A DNA stretch of 19,187 nt from Cylindrobasidium torrendii FP15055 ss-10 (taxonomy: Eukaryota; Basidiomycota; Agaricomycetes; Agaricales; Physalacriaceae): positions 1 to 19,187 of the forward strand of contig KN880804.1 in assembly GCA_000934385.1 (NCBI GenBank), written 5' to 3'. How positions within the stretch are numbered: the first letter of the stretch is position 1; each line of letters opens with the position of its first letter. Below are positions 1 to 12,233 of this stretch, piece after piece. Under the pieces are notes generated by a model. It saw only the letters and a list, made by a program, of their open reading frames with translations, was not told the DNA's origin and made no database searches. Position numbers and translations under genes: made by a program.

Positions 1-1
1 C

Positions 2-61
2 ACGCTCGGCAGCTACACCGATAATCACGAGCTGATCGCGCGCGCCCGTTTCTGGCTGTAG
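2..61 (+). CDS. Possible 3' end of an upstream gene (partial)
   Basis: The first 61 bases stay open in one frame and end in TAG at 59-61, giving a C-terminal peptide that finishes ARARFWL. I do not recognise the family, and 19 codons is too short to prove coding. The reading is plausible because the next gene starts almost 700 bases later and its promoter elements lie well downstream. It could equally be chance open frame or untranslated sequence. Confidence 0.25.
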   Translation, partial: TLGSYTDNHELIARARFWL

Positions 62-3029
<2,968 letters not shown>

Positions 3030-3617
3030 GGGTTTTTCAACGGACTCGCTCTCGTAGTGTACATAGGTTGACCGATGTGATATATTAGGGCTGGTAGCCC
3101 TCTCCTCTACTGCCACTCTCTTTTCTCTCACTAGAAGCTGCGCTACTTGTTGCGTTTGCATTCTTTACTTTATGACAACCCGGTCTGACTAGGCACTAAA
3201 CGGACATGAACTTGTGGATTTATTGTTCGTTGCACCTTCTTTTATTTTCCCGGGATTCCTCAAACAAAAGATACCAATAGTGTAGCATAGATACGGCCTC
3301 GTAATACCAGAACAATGCCTGGACTGCCTCTCGATGTGTCTACGCCTGATCCAACAACCTGTACTCAACACAACACAAACAATGGAGTTGTTGGGTGTTC
3401 TTGTCTGATCCTTACAGTCGAGCTTGACATAACCCATAACCCTCCGTGGTCTCAATAGCTATGGGTTATGAGGTTGCGCGCACTCTCCCCACATCTGACT
3501 CGGGGTATTCACTCAACAGTTGTTCACACCATCTCGCAGACATACCCACTCATCGTATCTTGGGTAGACCAAAATGCCATTCCAATATAGCTATCTCCAC
3601 GAATACAACAACAACGA
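3030..3617. other. Convergent intergenic region between the GMC and BIG1-like genes
   Basis: This stretch holds the two facing 3' untranslated regions. I see no gene. The one structure of note is a perfect 11-base inverted repeat at 3428-3438 and 3460-3470. Confidence 0.6.
3428..3470. repeat. 11-bp perfect inverted repeat (hairpin)
   Basis: CATAACCCATA at 3428-3438 is the exact reverse complement of TATGGGTTATG at 3460-3470, with 21 bases between. It lies between two convergent genes, 148 bases beyond the BIG1-like stop codon. It could help 3' end formation or be a remnant of a small element; no target-site duplication is evident. Confidence 0.6.
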
Positions 3618-4591
3618 TCACTGCCTCTTCCGTTCTGTTGCACTGAATCCCTTGGGTGCGTCCATCCGGACGGGGCTCTGGATACTCGCGAGCGTGCCGA
3701 TGCTGAAGTACAAAATGGGCAGCAGAATGAAGAGTACAACGAGAAGGACGGTGATGAGCCCGGGGGTGAGAAGCTGGTATCTAGCGAGGATCCCACCCTT
3801 ATTCTGCTTGGCGGTCTTGAGGGAGAGGACAGGAGTTTCTTCAACTGCTCTCTTCGAATGAGAATGAGGGACAAATGAGGCTGAGAGAAGAGTGAGGTGC
3901 GAGGCGAACGGGAGCTTAGCGAGGGTCGATTCAAGGAGGGCATCTACAACAGGGTAGAATATCAGCTTCATAACTTGGGCGTAGGTGGGTTTAAGTGGAA
4001 ACGCACCATGTCGGACCATGGCTTCCCCACGCGCGCCCGAGATCTCTGGCATATTCACAACAACAACAGACTTTGCAGAGCCATCCAGAGATATTCCTCC
4101 AATGCCTGGTGCGAGAGAGACGAGCCGGGACGCGCAGCGTTCTGCAAGCGATTCGGCGAACGCAGCGAGGTCACCAACGTTGGTGGCAGGAACATAGGGA
4201 ATCTGTTGCGATGATGCTGCAGATTTCAAGGAGCGCGCGACGTGGGAGCTGGAGGGAAGCCTGCGCAGGTCGGATGCATGAAGCTAGGGGGCAGCGCGTT
4301 AAACTATGTATGAAGTATAAGGCGCATGAACGTACCCCAGGTTGGTCTATAATCACAATAGCCTCCATGGCACATAAATCGTCCCCAACAATAATGCTGT
4401 CGAAGCTGCTTGTTTCAGCTAACCGGTCGAGGGCGGCATGGCTGCAGCGCTCAGTCTGAGTATGCTTTCCCTCGAGCTTGAAGACACACAACGTACTGGT
4501 GAGAGGACCAGGCAACGATGGGAGCAGTATCCTTGAATGCCAGAGCCGCCGGCAGCAGCGCGAGAAGAGAGAGCGCAAGTCTGGCCATCAT
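3618..4591 (-). CDS. BIG1: BIG1 / Ac45-VOA1 family ER membrane protein
   Basis: Four exons on the minus strand (4591-4497, 4441-4336, 4283-4007, 3943-3618) give 267 aa. A signal peptide (about 1-18) precedes the family's conserved FKDTAP start of the mature lumenal domain. The lumenal part contains VIIDQPGLHASDLRRL (from about residue 59) and MVRHDALL (157-163). One transmembrane helix (about 220-243) is preceded by YQLLTPGLI and followed by the typical IQSP tail. The protein ends RKRQ, close to a dilysine-type ER retrieval signal. Yeast BIG1 is an ER protein needed for cell-wall beta-1,6-glucan and is related to V-ATPase assembly factors. Intron 3 (4006-3944, 63 nt) is a stop-free multiple of three; removing it restores RHDALL, so I treat it as a real intron. 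Tandem ATGs at 4591 and 4588 are both possible starts. The length is somewhat below yeast BIG1. Confidence 0.88.
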
Positions 4592-5083
4592 CGTAGTGAG
4601 CGTCAGAGCCAGAATGCCGAACCACGGCTGGTTGGATCGAGCGGCCATCACGGCCATCAGGGTCAACCAAACTATTAAATGATGTCTTGCGACTCGAGCC
4701 AGGCATTTACACAAAGACTGGACTTCTACTGAACAGATGATATTTACTTTCCTGGAATCGCAAAATAATTTTGCCGAGTGTCTAGTCTTTCGTGGAGCGT
4801 TCTTCCACTAACGCTGTCAGGACTACTAGGACACTCAAGTCTCAAGAGGATGGCAGTTTCCGATGAACATCGCGAGTCGTCTCTCCTTTGTACATTGCCT
4901 CGTCAACCACTTAGTCCGTCTAGCATTGACCAAATTTCTATGCATCTGTTGTCGTCCGTCCAAGCAAGCAGCTGACTTTCCGAATAATGATAATCATTGT
5001 GCCACCCAGTGAATCAATCCGGCGTAAAATGTTTCGTTAAGTGTACGTAGTACTACCATCCACCCATCAATCTCTTTCACCGT
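4592..5083. other. Intergenic region, promoter of the BIG1-like gene
   Basis: The BIG1-like gene begins at the left edge and the small secreted protein gene ends at the right edge, both on the minus strand. No supported gene lies between. A 13-base palindrome-like motif, AATGAT-A-ATCATT, is at 4986-4998. I see no clear TATA box next to the BIG1-like start, as expected for a housekeeping gene. Confidence 0.5.
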
Positions 5084-5540
5084 CTACTTGTTGTAGTAGC
5101 AGATGTAGTGGTCGCCGCATGGGTTTCCGTGCGCAGAGCCATAGTTGAAGCGCCAGCGGTTACTGCAAAAACGTGAGCGTCGGCGTTCATCGAGGCGCCA
5201 AATGGATACTCACCCCTCGTCAACGAAGTTGTCGGGGTTGCCCCAGCTCTCGTCGCCGTGGCGTGAGCCGCCCTTTCCGATGTAGCAGATGTAGTGACCC
5301 GGGCAGGCATTGTTGTGGCCGTTGGTGGATCCAAAGTTGAGCTTCCAGCGGTCGCCTTGGTCAACGACGAGGTCTGGGCTTCCGTACGACGTTTCACGCT
5401 TGGTGATATCGGACTGAAAAATTTCGAGGATCCAGTAAATTTCAAATAATCACAGCGTAAGGCTCGGGTTGAGCGCTGGGCGCGGCGGCGACACCGAGGG
5501 CAACAGCCGCGAGAGTGAAGAAGGCAGTGGTGAATTGCAT
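5084..5540 (-). CDS. Small secreted protein with duplicated HYICY motif
   Basis: Three exons on the minus strand (5540-5454, 5413-5214, 5162-5084) give 121 aa. Residues 1-20 form a clear signal peptide rich in Ala and Val. A short Pro/Ala-rich segment leads to Lys34-Arg35, a Kex2-type site, so the mature form may start at Glu36 (86 aa). The mature part holds two related units: RWKLNFGS...HYICYIG (about 51-75) and RWRFNYGS...HYICYYN (about 98-120). Each has two cysteines (66/72 and 111/117), suggesting two small disulphide-bonded modules made by internal duplication. An intron (5213-5163) falls between the units. The first intron (5453-5414) would be only 40 nt, the shortest in the window, but frame and splice sites agree. 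I do not recognise the family. By size and export it could be an effector-like or cell-surface protein; function is unknown. Confidence 0.78.
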
Positions 5541-5972
5541 CGCTAGTTGTGTAGATAGATGTCAAGAGGATGAAAGTGGTAATGTGGGATGTGAGAGTTA
5601 CCATTAAACACAGCCAGCTTATATATGACTAGACAATGGGCATATTCGCGGCTTTCCATAAACAGCAAACCTTGGACAGATTCAGGAGCGAACTTAGCCG
5701 CGGTTGGACAACAAGTCTCAAAGTAAGTCTTTGACCCTGAAAGGTAACACAATGGCATTGATCGTTCTTTGTCAGCGAGCTCAAGGAGATTGCCTTGATG
5801 GCGTGATATGGTCAACGCTCCCCCAGGCGTATTGTGGCTGACGCTGTTGAGCACTATCCAAATGTTCTTCATCGTCCTCCCGCCAACATGTCTAATCTGA
5901 CAGACATCAACAATTACAACAAGTTCCCGGTCCATTGCTAATTCAAAAATACAAATAAAATTGTTGCTAGTT
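5541..5972 (-). promoter_or_regulatory. Promoter of the small secreted protein gene
   Basis: On the minus strand TATATAAG (complement of 5618-5625) lies about 80 bases before the ATG at 5540. The rest, up to the stop codon of the next minus-strand gene at 5973, shows no supported gene and should include that gene's 3' untranslated region. Confidence 0.5.
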
Positions 5973-7995
5973 TCACGCCTTCAACTCCTCCGCGATGATG
6001 ACCGCTGCCTTCTCTCCCACCGTCACCGCGGCAGCGTACGTGTTGCCATTCACATTTTCCGGAGGAACAGACAAGTCTGCGACCTTCAGAGACTTGACCC
6101 CGTACACATTCAACTTGCTGTCGACGACACCACCTTCCGCCTGGGGTTTCATCGCGCATGTCCCGAGCGAATGCCATGTCGTGCCGACCCACTGGCGGAT
6201 ATTGGCATCAATGGCCTTGTCGTCTTCTGCAGTGAACTCGATCCGAGGTGCATCGAGCGGGGTAGGGCTCGACGCAGACAGTGCCTCCGAGGCTGCCTTT
6301 CCAGAGAATTGAGGGTGCACAGGTGCAAGGAAACCGCGGAAGCGAGGGTGTCGGCGCATGAGCTCCATACCGCGCTTGTAGCCCCAGCGAAGCGCGACAA
6401 CGTCTGAGTAGCTGTGCACACATAACCTAAGCAAACAATGGAATTATCGAAGGCAAGAAAAACACGTACTCAGAAAGGAAACCGGACTGGAAGTCGGCTG
6501 GTGCGTATGGGTCGGTCGACTCGCTGTGTATGCTTCCTCGCGAGGCGGGGTAGGCCAGGAAACAGCCACTGCAGAAAAAGTTGATGGGAGGCAGCGCGGA
6601 CTGGTCTGCGGGGAGGCCACCGAGGGCGCTTAGCCAAAAGAGAGGCTTGTCGGGCTTGTTGGCGTAGAACTTCTTCCAGCGCGCCTCAAATTCAGGGCCG
6701 ACCTCGGTCAGCTCCTGCTCGAGTGGCCGAAGCTTCAACGCAGCGTCGACACCGCTTGAGAACACCGTCAGAGGGGACTTTTTTGCGATGGAATGCTGAA
6801 GCTTACTTGGTCGCCATCAGGCCACTACCATCCTTCTCCCAAGCCTCTGTCATCTCTTTCCAGAGGTCGGCGTCACCGCGGAAAATTTTGTCGTATGTGG
6901 TAGTTTCAGGGTCGGCAATATACGGCGAGACCAGGAAGTAGTGGTCCTGGTAGTTCTCCCCGACACCATCAAGCTCCTGGACGAGGGGAATGCCAGCCTT
7001 CTCGAGCACATCCTTGCGACCAATACCGGACCGTTCGAGAATGAGAGGGGAGTTCATCGCACCCGCAGAGACAACGACGAGCTTCTTGGCAGAAACGGTG
7101 CGGATGTCTTGAGGCGCTTCCGCATGAACGCGTTTGTCAAAGAGGTACTCGACAGACTTGGCCGTTCCATCTTCGACCACAACGCGGTTGACGAGAATGC
7201 CGTCGAGGATGAAGAGATTTGACCACTTCTTGTTGAACACATAATGGTGGGGAACGTCTGACCGGCGGCCTGACTTGCTAATCCACTTGGGCATTTGCTA
7301 GGTAACGTGGGGTAAGTACTTATTAGATGCGAAAGATAAATGTGACCCACATAGAAGCGGTTGACGGACCACTCGTGGAAGCCATTGCCATCCGTGCCTA
7401 GGGGACGGTCCTTCTCGAACTTGGGACCGTATTCGAGGAACTCCTTGCCAATGTCAAATACGGCGCTGCCGTACGATGCCTTGAGCGGTCCGTCCTTGCC
7501 ATGGGTGGGCATGGTAGGGTCGACCTCATACGTCTCGGCCTAAAGAGAGCGTCAATTGACAACACCATTCGTATCAACACGACGTACATTTGCCAACAGT
7601 GGAATAAGCTCTCTGGAGCCCCAGCCTGGGTTGCTATATTCCTTCTCCCAAGCATCAAAGTCTGAGGCAGCAGGGCGATTGTAGAGCATGAAGTTGATGG
7701 ACGAGCCACCGCCGACGCAGTGGCCAGTGGGGATGATAATGTTGCGGTTGGCGACATCGGGGCTGGGCTTCGACACGACGAATTGTGCTGTCTTGCTGGT
7801 GGGCGCAAGATGGCTCATATAGTACGCAGGCGCGGTGTGCTCTTTCTTGCCCTCGGTCGTCGGCCCGCTCTCGAGAACAGCGAATGTGAGCTCGGGGAAT
7901 TGCGTCGCGAGTCGGCTAGCAGTGATGCAGGCAGCGGTGCCTCCACCGGCGAAGACAACATCGTACTCGGGCTTGATATCGTGGGGGATAGACAT
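5973..7995 (-). CDS. Alcohol-oxidase-like GMC oxidoreductase (intracellular)
   Basis: Five exons on the minus strand (7995-7588, 7539-7351, 7297-6807, 6754-6470, 6411-5973) give 603 aa. The FAD-binding motif is FAGGGTAA at 15-22, so the third glycine of GxGxxG is alanine. The GMC signature is PTGHCVGGGSSINFMLYNRP in exon 1. The catalytic pair is His538 (TTWHSLGTC) and Asn581 (NVNGNTY), the His-Asn arrangement of methanol/alcohol oxidases. The block LNVYGVKSLKVADLSV also matches that branch closely. There is no signal peptide, and the C-terminus LKA is not a good peroxisomal PTS1 tripeptide, so a cytosolic location is likely. The reaction would be FAD-dependent oxidation of an alcohol to an aldehyde with oxygen as acceptor; the substrate is unknown. 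Intron 4 has two in-frame acceptors: at 6412, used here, and at 6427, which adds five residues. A minus-strand TATAAG (complement of 8036-8041) lies about 45 bases before the ATG. Confidence 0.92.
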
Positions 7996-9296
7996 GTTCG
8001 ATATGTTGGGAAATCCACAAAGACGAATAGCTGTGCTTATAAGCAGTCGATAACTGTTCTATCCGGGACGAGACATGGCTGGAATTCCATCAGCATCGTG
8101 ATGGGAAGAATTCACTGCAAATTGAAAGCGTTTCAACTGAAGGTACGGCCCGCTTGACGCGGGGGGCCGTGATTGGTTCAAGCTCGGGGCTTGTCGAAAC
8201 CGCTCCGCCCGAATGGGCACTGATGATGCTGATGGCCGCTTTCTCAAGCCGGTTTTCTGCCCACTTAATGCACGTTATCGCTGCTCTATCAGCTCGTGAG
8301 TCGTGAGCAAGTCGGATCGACTCTGGCTCTGCGTTCAAAGCGTTTTCTTGCAAGTTGGGGGATGGCGGATTGACTTGGGCACATGCCAGTCCACTTCCGC
8401 ATTGCGATATCGCAATTTCGTGAATACCTGAGATGGGAAACTTGAGGGAAGCACACTAGTTCATGGAGCATCCCTCGTGGGACTCAGTGAGGGGGCCAAA
8501 TGGAGTACACCTGGAACGTATGCGACAAGTGCGCATCTTTACAGATCAACACCTTGATACACTCACGGATTTGTGGCCCGATATCAGCGAGTGGCATAAC
8601 TGTCTTCTCGTCCCTGCACATCCTCACAAGCTCATTTATTATAAAAATGTGAACGTGATTTGGACTGCATTATCAAGTATAACTTGATACATGAGAAGCA
8701 AAGACGGCAGAGACTGTCCATCAGCGTCGTCCATTGAGCTCGCTGCGCAGGACATGCCCTGGTTAGCACCGTGTATAACCTTTGGCTAGACCTTATAGTA
8801 CCTCATTCAATTTACTAGTGCCAGGATGATGATAATTTTCTTGTAATGGAATCCCAGACGCCGATGGAGCCGCAAATCTACCCAGTATCATTGACAGAAA
8901 AGCAGGCGACACTTGGATTCGAGAAGTGTAAATCTCTATACTACTAACCATAAATAGTAGTCAACGTTCGCCTGCACACCGAATTATTTATTCTCCCAGG
9001 CCTCTTTGATTGTAAGGCCTTGAACGAGCATACAAATGAAAGCGTAGGCACCTCACCGTCTTAACATCAACTTGCGAACAATCGCATCCATGTGCTAATT
9101 CCAAGCAATATCCGATTCCAACTGTTGTGTACATTTCGGCAAGGGGGCCCACCAGGCTGTGTACATACTACATATACACGAAATTAACAAAATAAATAAG
9201 ATTATGTATGTACAAACAGAAATGGACAGCGACTCCAAAAGTGGGGGATATTCTACACGAACAAGTCCGCTATTTGCATAATAAAGACGAAACTGC
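7996..9296. other. 1.3 kb gene-free region
   Basis: Both flanking genes are on the minus strand: the alcohol-oxidase-like gene starts at the left and the DUF6534 gene ends at the right. I found no coding region with family similarity or splice logic. Near the left edge is the promoter of the oxidase, with CTTATAAG at 8036-8043. The only structured signal is the nested inverted repeat at 8902-8975. Confidence 0.5.
8898..8975 (-). other. Nested inverted-repeat element with Pol III-like T-run
   Basis: An outer 8-bp stem pairs GCAGGCGA (8902-8909) with TCGCCTGC (8968-8975). Inside are two hairpins: CACTT/AAGTG (8910-8914 and 8924-8928) and ACTACTA/TAGTAGT (8940-8946 and 8955-8961). Read on the minus strand it is 74 nt long, contains a B-box-like TCGAATCC, and runs directly into TTTT (8901-8898). 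It lacks a D arm and its T-like loop is too long, so it is not a standard tRNA. It may be a small structured RNA, a decayed tRNA-derived repeat, or chance. Confidence 0.25.
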
Positions 9297-10760
9297 TCAG
9301 TACTCGTCCGCGATGTGAACTGACTTGTCGAATTCGCTCTTCGCGGGAGAGGTGAAATCCTGGCGGGAAAGTCAGTTTGAACGAACGGGAGAAGATACGA
9401 CGCGGTCGACGCACCTTCATGTAGATGCCCTCAGTGGTAGATCTACCGTCGTTCATGACTTCAGTCGTGATATGGACGGTCCCAAAAGACTGAGCAGGAC
9501 GCCCGGGAACGGCTTTTAATGAGCCCACTGTTCCTCTGTTAGCGTCCCTCCAGAAAGAACTTGAAGGGCCTGCGTCGCTTTGGCCGACGCCACCAGCAGA
9601 GCCGGAGTTGTACGATCGGGATATCGAGCGTGCGTTTAGGGTGCCCATGAGTGCGTTGGAGTAGAGCCTTCCAATTATGAGGAAGCTGGATCGCCGTCAA
9701 TGCCGTGGGAGTTTCCAGAAAAAGAAAGGCGTACAATATGAAATGAATGAAGTTTGTTTGCATCGTGAGCCAGAGGATGAGCTCGACAATAGCGCCGAAT
9801 GTGGTGAGGAAGCCTGTCTCCATGGTATACCGGATGAGGCGCCCAACGAGACTTGAGGTATAGTCGAAGGAGCTCTTCGTTCGGCGTCTGGAAAGCTATG
9901 CAAGTGTTACTCCGACATGGTCGCAGAGGCAAATGAGGTCGGGACTCACAATATAAACGAGAGACACAGTAATGAGAATATCACAGGTTGCACTGCCGGC
10001 GAGCCACGCGCTGACGAACGCCTCTTTCTCAAGGAGCTTGATGAGCAAGAGGTCGTTCAAGCTGACATATATTGCGTAGTACCATGCCATGCAGCATTGC
10101 ATGAGGGATATAGAGAAAAGGAGGATGGGTAGCCAGATGCTCTTCGTGAGGTTGTAGATGCGCCAGATATAGAAGCCTTGAGCGATGGTCGCAACTACGC
10201 AGAGCGTTTCAGAATTGCGTCCCGATGACGGAAATGTAGGAACGCACGAAGACCGTTCAAGGGAGGCAGCGGCTCCCAGGACCAGTCAATGTGGGTCAGG
10301 GTATCGAGGTCCCCCCACCCGTCGCCGTATTGATTCCACGCAGCGATTGTGGTCATAATGGTGAAGACCGTCTCGAGAATGAAGATTGACCAGACTGAAG
10401 GAGAGTTTTAGATGATACGTGGAACTCTCAAGTAGGCGATGGGCGTACCGACTGCCTTGATGCCAATCCTGTCTTTCTTGAACGTTTCGTAGTACATGTC
10501 TGCACTCGTTTTAGCGTTGAAAATGGGACGTGAACGAGCGTATACGCACATGTTTGTACTACAAGCATTCCGTAGAGGCAGTATCCCCACATATACCCAA
10601 GAACCTTGGGTCTTGTCAGTCTTCACATCCCTCATCGAAGTGAAGAATTCGTACTAAGGGACCAGTCCTGTTGACGTTCGCGATCAGACAAGATAGCTGC
10701 ACAGCTGAGGTGGACATACATAAGTGGGATGTTCACACCGGGAATTTGAGGAGGAGCCAT
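9297..10760 (-). CDS. Seven-helix membrane protein, DUF6534 family
   Basis: Nine exons on the minus strand (10760-10720, 10667-10655, 10604-10550, 10499-10449, 10394-10248, 10194-9950, 9895-9735, 9685-9415, 9359-9297) give 348 aa. About seven hydrophobic helices are visible from residue 17 to about 245, with a short outside N-terminus (MAPPQIPGVNIP) and a Ser/Gly-rich cytosolic tail of about 95 residues. The family signature is clear. The N-terminal PLMTGPLVLGYMWGYCLYG is followed by VVQTYMYY, and the DUF6534 region runs from about 165 to 257, with SLVGRLIRYTMETGFLTT and the closing LYSNALMGTLNAR. This family is greatly expanded in mushrooms; a receptor-like role is often supposed but the function is not established. 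Exon 2 is only 13 nt and encodes most of MTGPL. A TATAAG on the minus strand (complement of 10858-10863) lies about 100 bases upstream. The gene is divergent from the A-T-R reductase gene. Confidence 0.88.
10655..10667 (-). other. 13-nt microexon of the DUF6534 gene
   Basis: Exon 1 ends AT at 10720. After a 52-nt intron (10719-10668; GTATGT donor, CTGAT branch, CAACAG acceptor) come 13 bases, then a 50-nt intron (10654-10605; GTACGA donor, CTGAC branch, CCCAAG acceptor). The joined reading is PLMTGPLVLGY, which matches the family N-terminus. Skipping the microexon shifts the frame, and reading through hits TAG at once. Confidence 0.8.
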
Positions 10761-12233
10761 TGCTGAGAGAATGGCCAGAGGAAGAGGGAAGACAGCGGTC
10801 GCGGAATGGTACTCGTGGGAGAGGGTACAAAGAGTTGCCGCTGATTCGTGTGGCCCTCTTATAAAGAGCACGAGCTAACACAGAGTCGGAATCTAGCTCC
10901 GTATGTAGTACATCGGTGATCATCAAGTGCAATGATCGTGCTCGTGCTACCTGGAGAGATGTCCCATTCTCGAGTGCGCATCACGTCTCGAATTGGAGTC
11001 TAATTTGTTAGACTAGAGAAGTTCACGAGTCTCCATATGTGGTGGACGAGAACTTGTGGTCGTGGAGAAGACTGAGGCATACCAGCTTTGTGCTACGCGT
11101 CGCCCGACCATCACGAACTGTGCCAGCTCTATTCTATTTCGAGTTTAGCTAAAACACAATTATCGGCAAAATCTGAGAGGCTCAAGTCCACATTTGGGAC
11201 CGAATGACGAGTAAAAAGTTGCTGGAAAGCGTCAAGGTGAGGTGCCAAGATAAGGTCCTGCAGTGCCAGTTGAAAACCTAAATCAGAACTATTCCTTGCC
11301 GGAGCACAGGAAGTTCAGCTGGTTGTCGAGGGCGGCCAGATCTCAAAAATAAAATCTGCCGTGATGCCTCGACCATGCTCTAACAAATCGCCGTGTGTGA
11401 AGCACAGCAAATCAAGATAGACACGTTGTTCGAATGAAAACGGGATCGGGCGCGCCCCCATCATTGTGTGATTGCATCATGATCTACACGGCCCGACGAT
11501 AGCGTCAAGTTTGTTTTCAACCTTTGTTCGAACTATGTCACCAGTGTATTTCATCTCTGTGGGAGCTCCCTCCCAAACCGCGTCTTCACTCCCATCATAT
11601 TTTGGTCTTTGGAAACACGAAGATAACATAGTGCTAGCGGCTAGAATACCCGGAATACTTGACGCTGGCTAATGAGAATGCGACTCGCTCCAGCCGACTG
11701 ACTACTCGCTGAGAATTTGTGCAGAAATCCTACATACGTGCACCATGCTATCTCCATCAGAAATTGTGCAACGGGGCTCTCCAAACTCCCCGAAGGATCA
11801 AGTCGAAATGTGCATTGTTCAAGTTGTATCCACGAGTCTTCGGCCACGGAGATGCTTCAGTTAACAATCAAAAATCTCTATAGAAAGGTGATAGAAAGGT
11901 TAGTCTATCCATATCGGCAACTCCCATCTCTCAAAGTTGCGGTTTTGCTGCTATTCGACTGTGCTACTCAGGACCAGTTTGGACTAGTCGCTCGACCCAT
12001 CCATCCGCCTTCCGACCCAACGTGAGCATCCGACTCGATGGCATTGCATGACATACTCATTCTTCTTACATGCATTCAAAGCAAAGTCTGAGTCTTCTCC
12101 GGAATCCAGTCGATCTGCCACTATGTAGATGCCACCCGGGGAAAGCAGCATCCAATCCCGAGTGAAAGTTGATGGGAGAGGCCATCATCAGCTGGTCGAA
12201 TATGTGGCTTGTCGGTTCTTGTCTTTTCCTTTG
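10761..12233. promoter_or_regulatory. Shared divergent intergenic region (1.5 kb)
   Basis: This region lies between the DUF6534 gene (minus) and the A-T-R reductase gene (plus), so it probably contains both promoters. No open frame here looks like a gene. A minus-strand TATAAG sits at 10858-10863. A 10-base direct repeat, ATAGAAAGGT, is at 11880-11889 and 11891-11900. No clear TATA box precedes the reductase start. Confidence 0.45.

Noticed and set aside
5077..5604. 175-codon open frame on the minus strand
   Set aside because: It overlaps the small secreted protein gene in another frame and gives a low-complexity Thr/Ala sequence. The spliced model has a signal peptide and duplicated motif instead.
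8902..8975. Calling this a tRNA gene
   Set aside because: The closing stem, size and T-run are suggestive, but the D arm is missing and the T-like loop cannot form the usual 5-bp stem with 7-nt loop, so no anticodon can be assigned.
11472..12025. Two open frames on the plus strand upstream of the A-T-R gene
   Set aside because: Both are of low quality, without motifs or consistent splice sites. I treat the region as intergenic.
12129..12233. In-frame upstream ATG of the A-T-R gene
   Set aside because: It would add 35 residues with no domain similarity; related enzymes begin close to the adenylation domain, so 12234 is preferred, though not proven.
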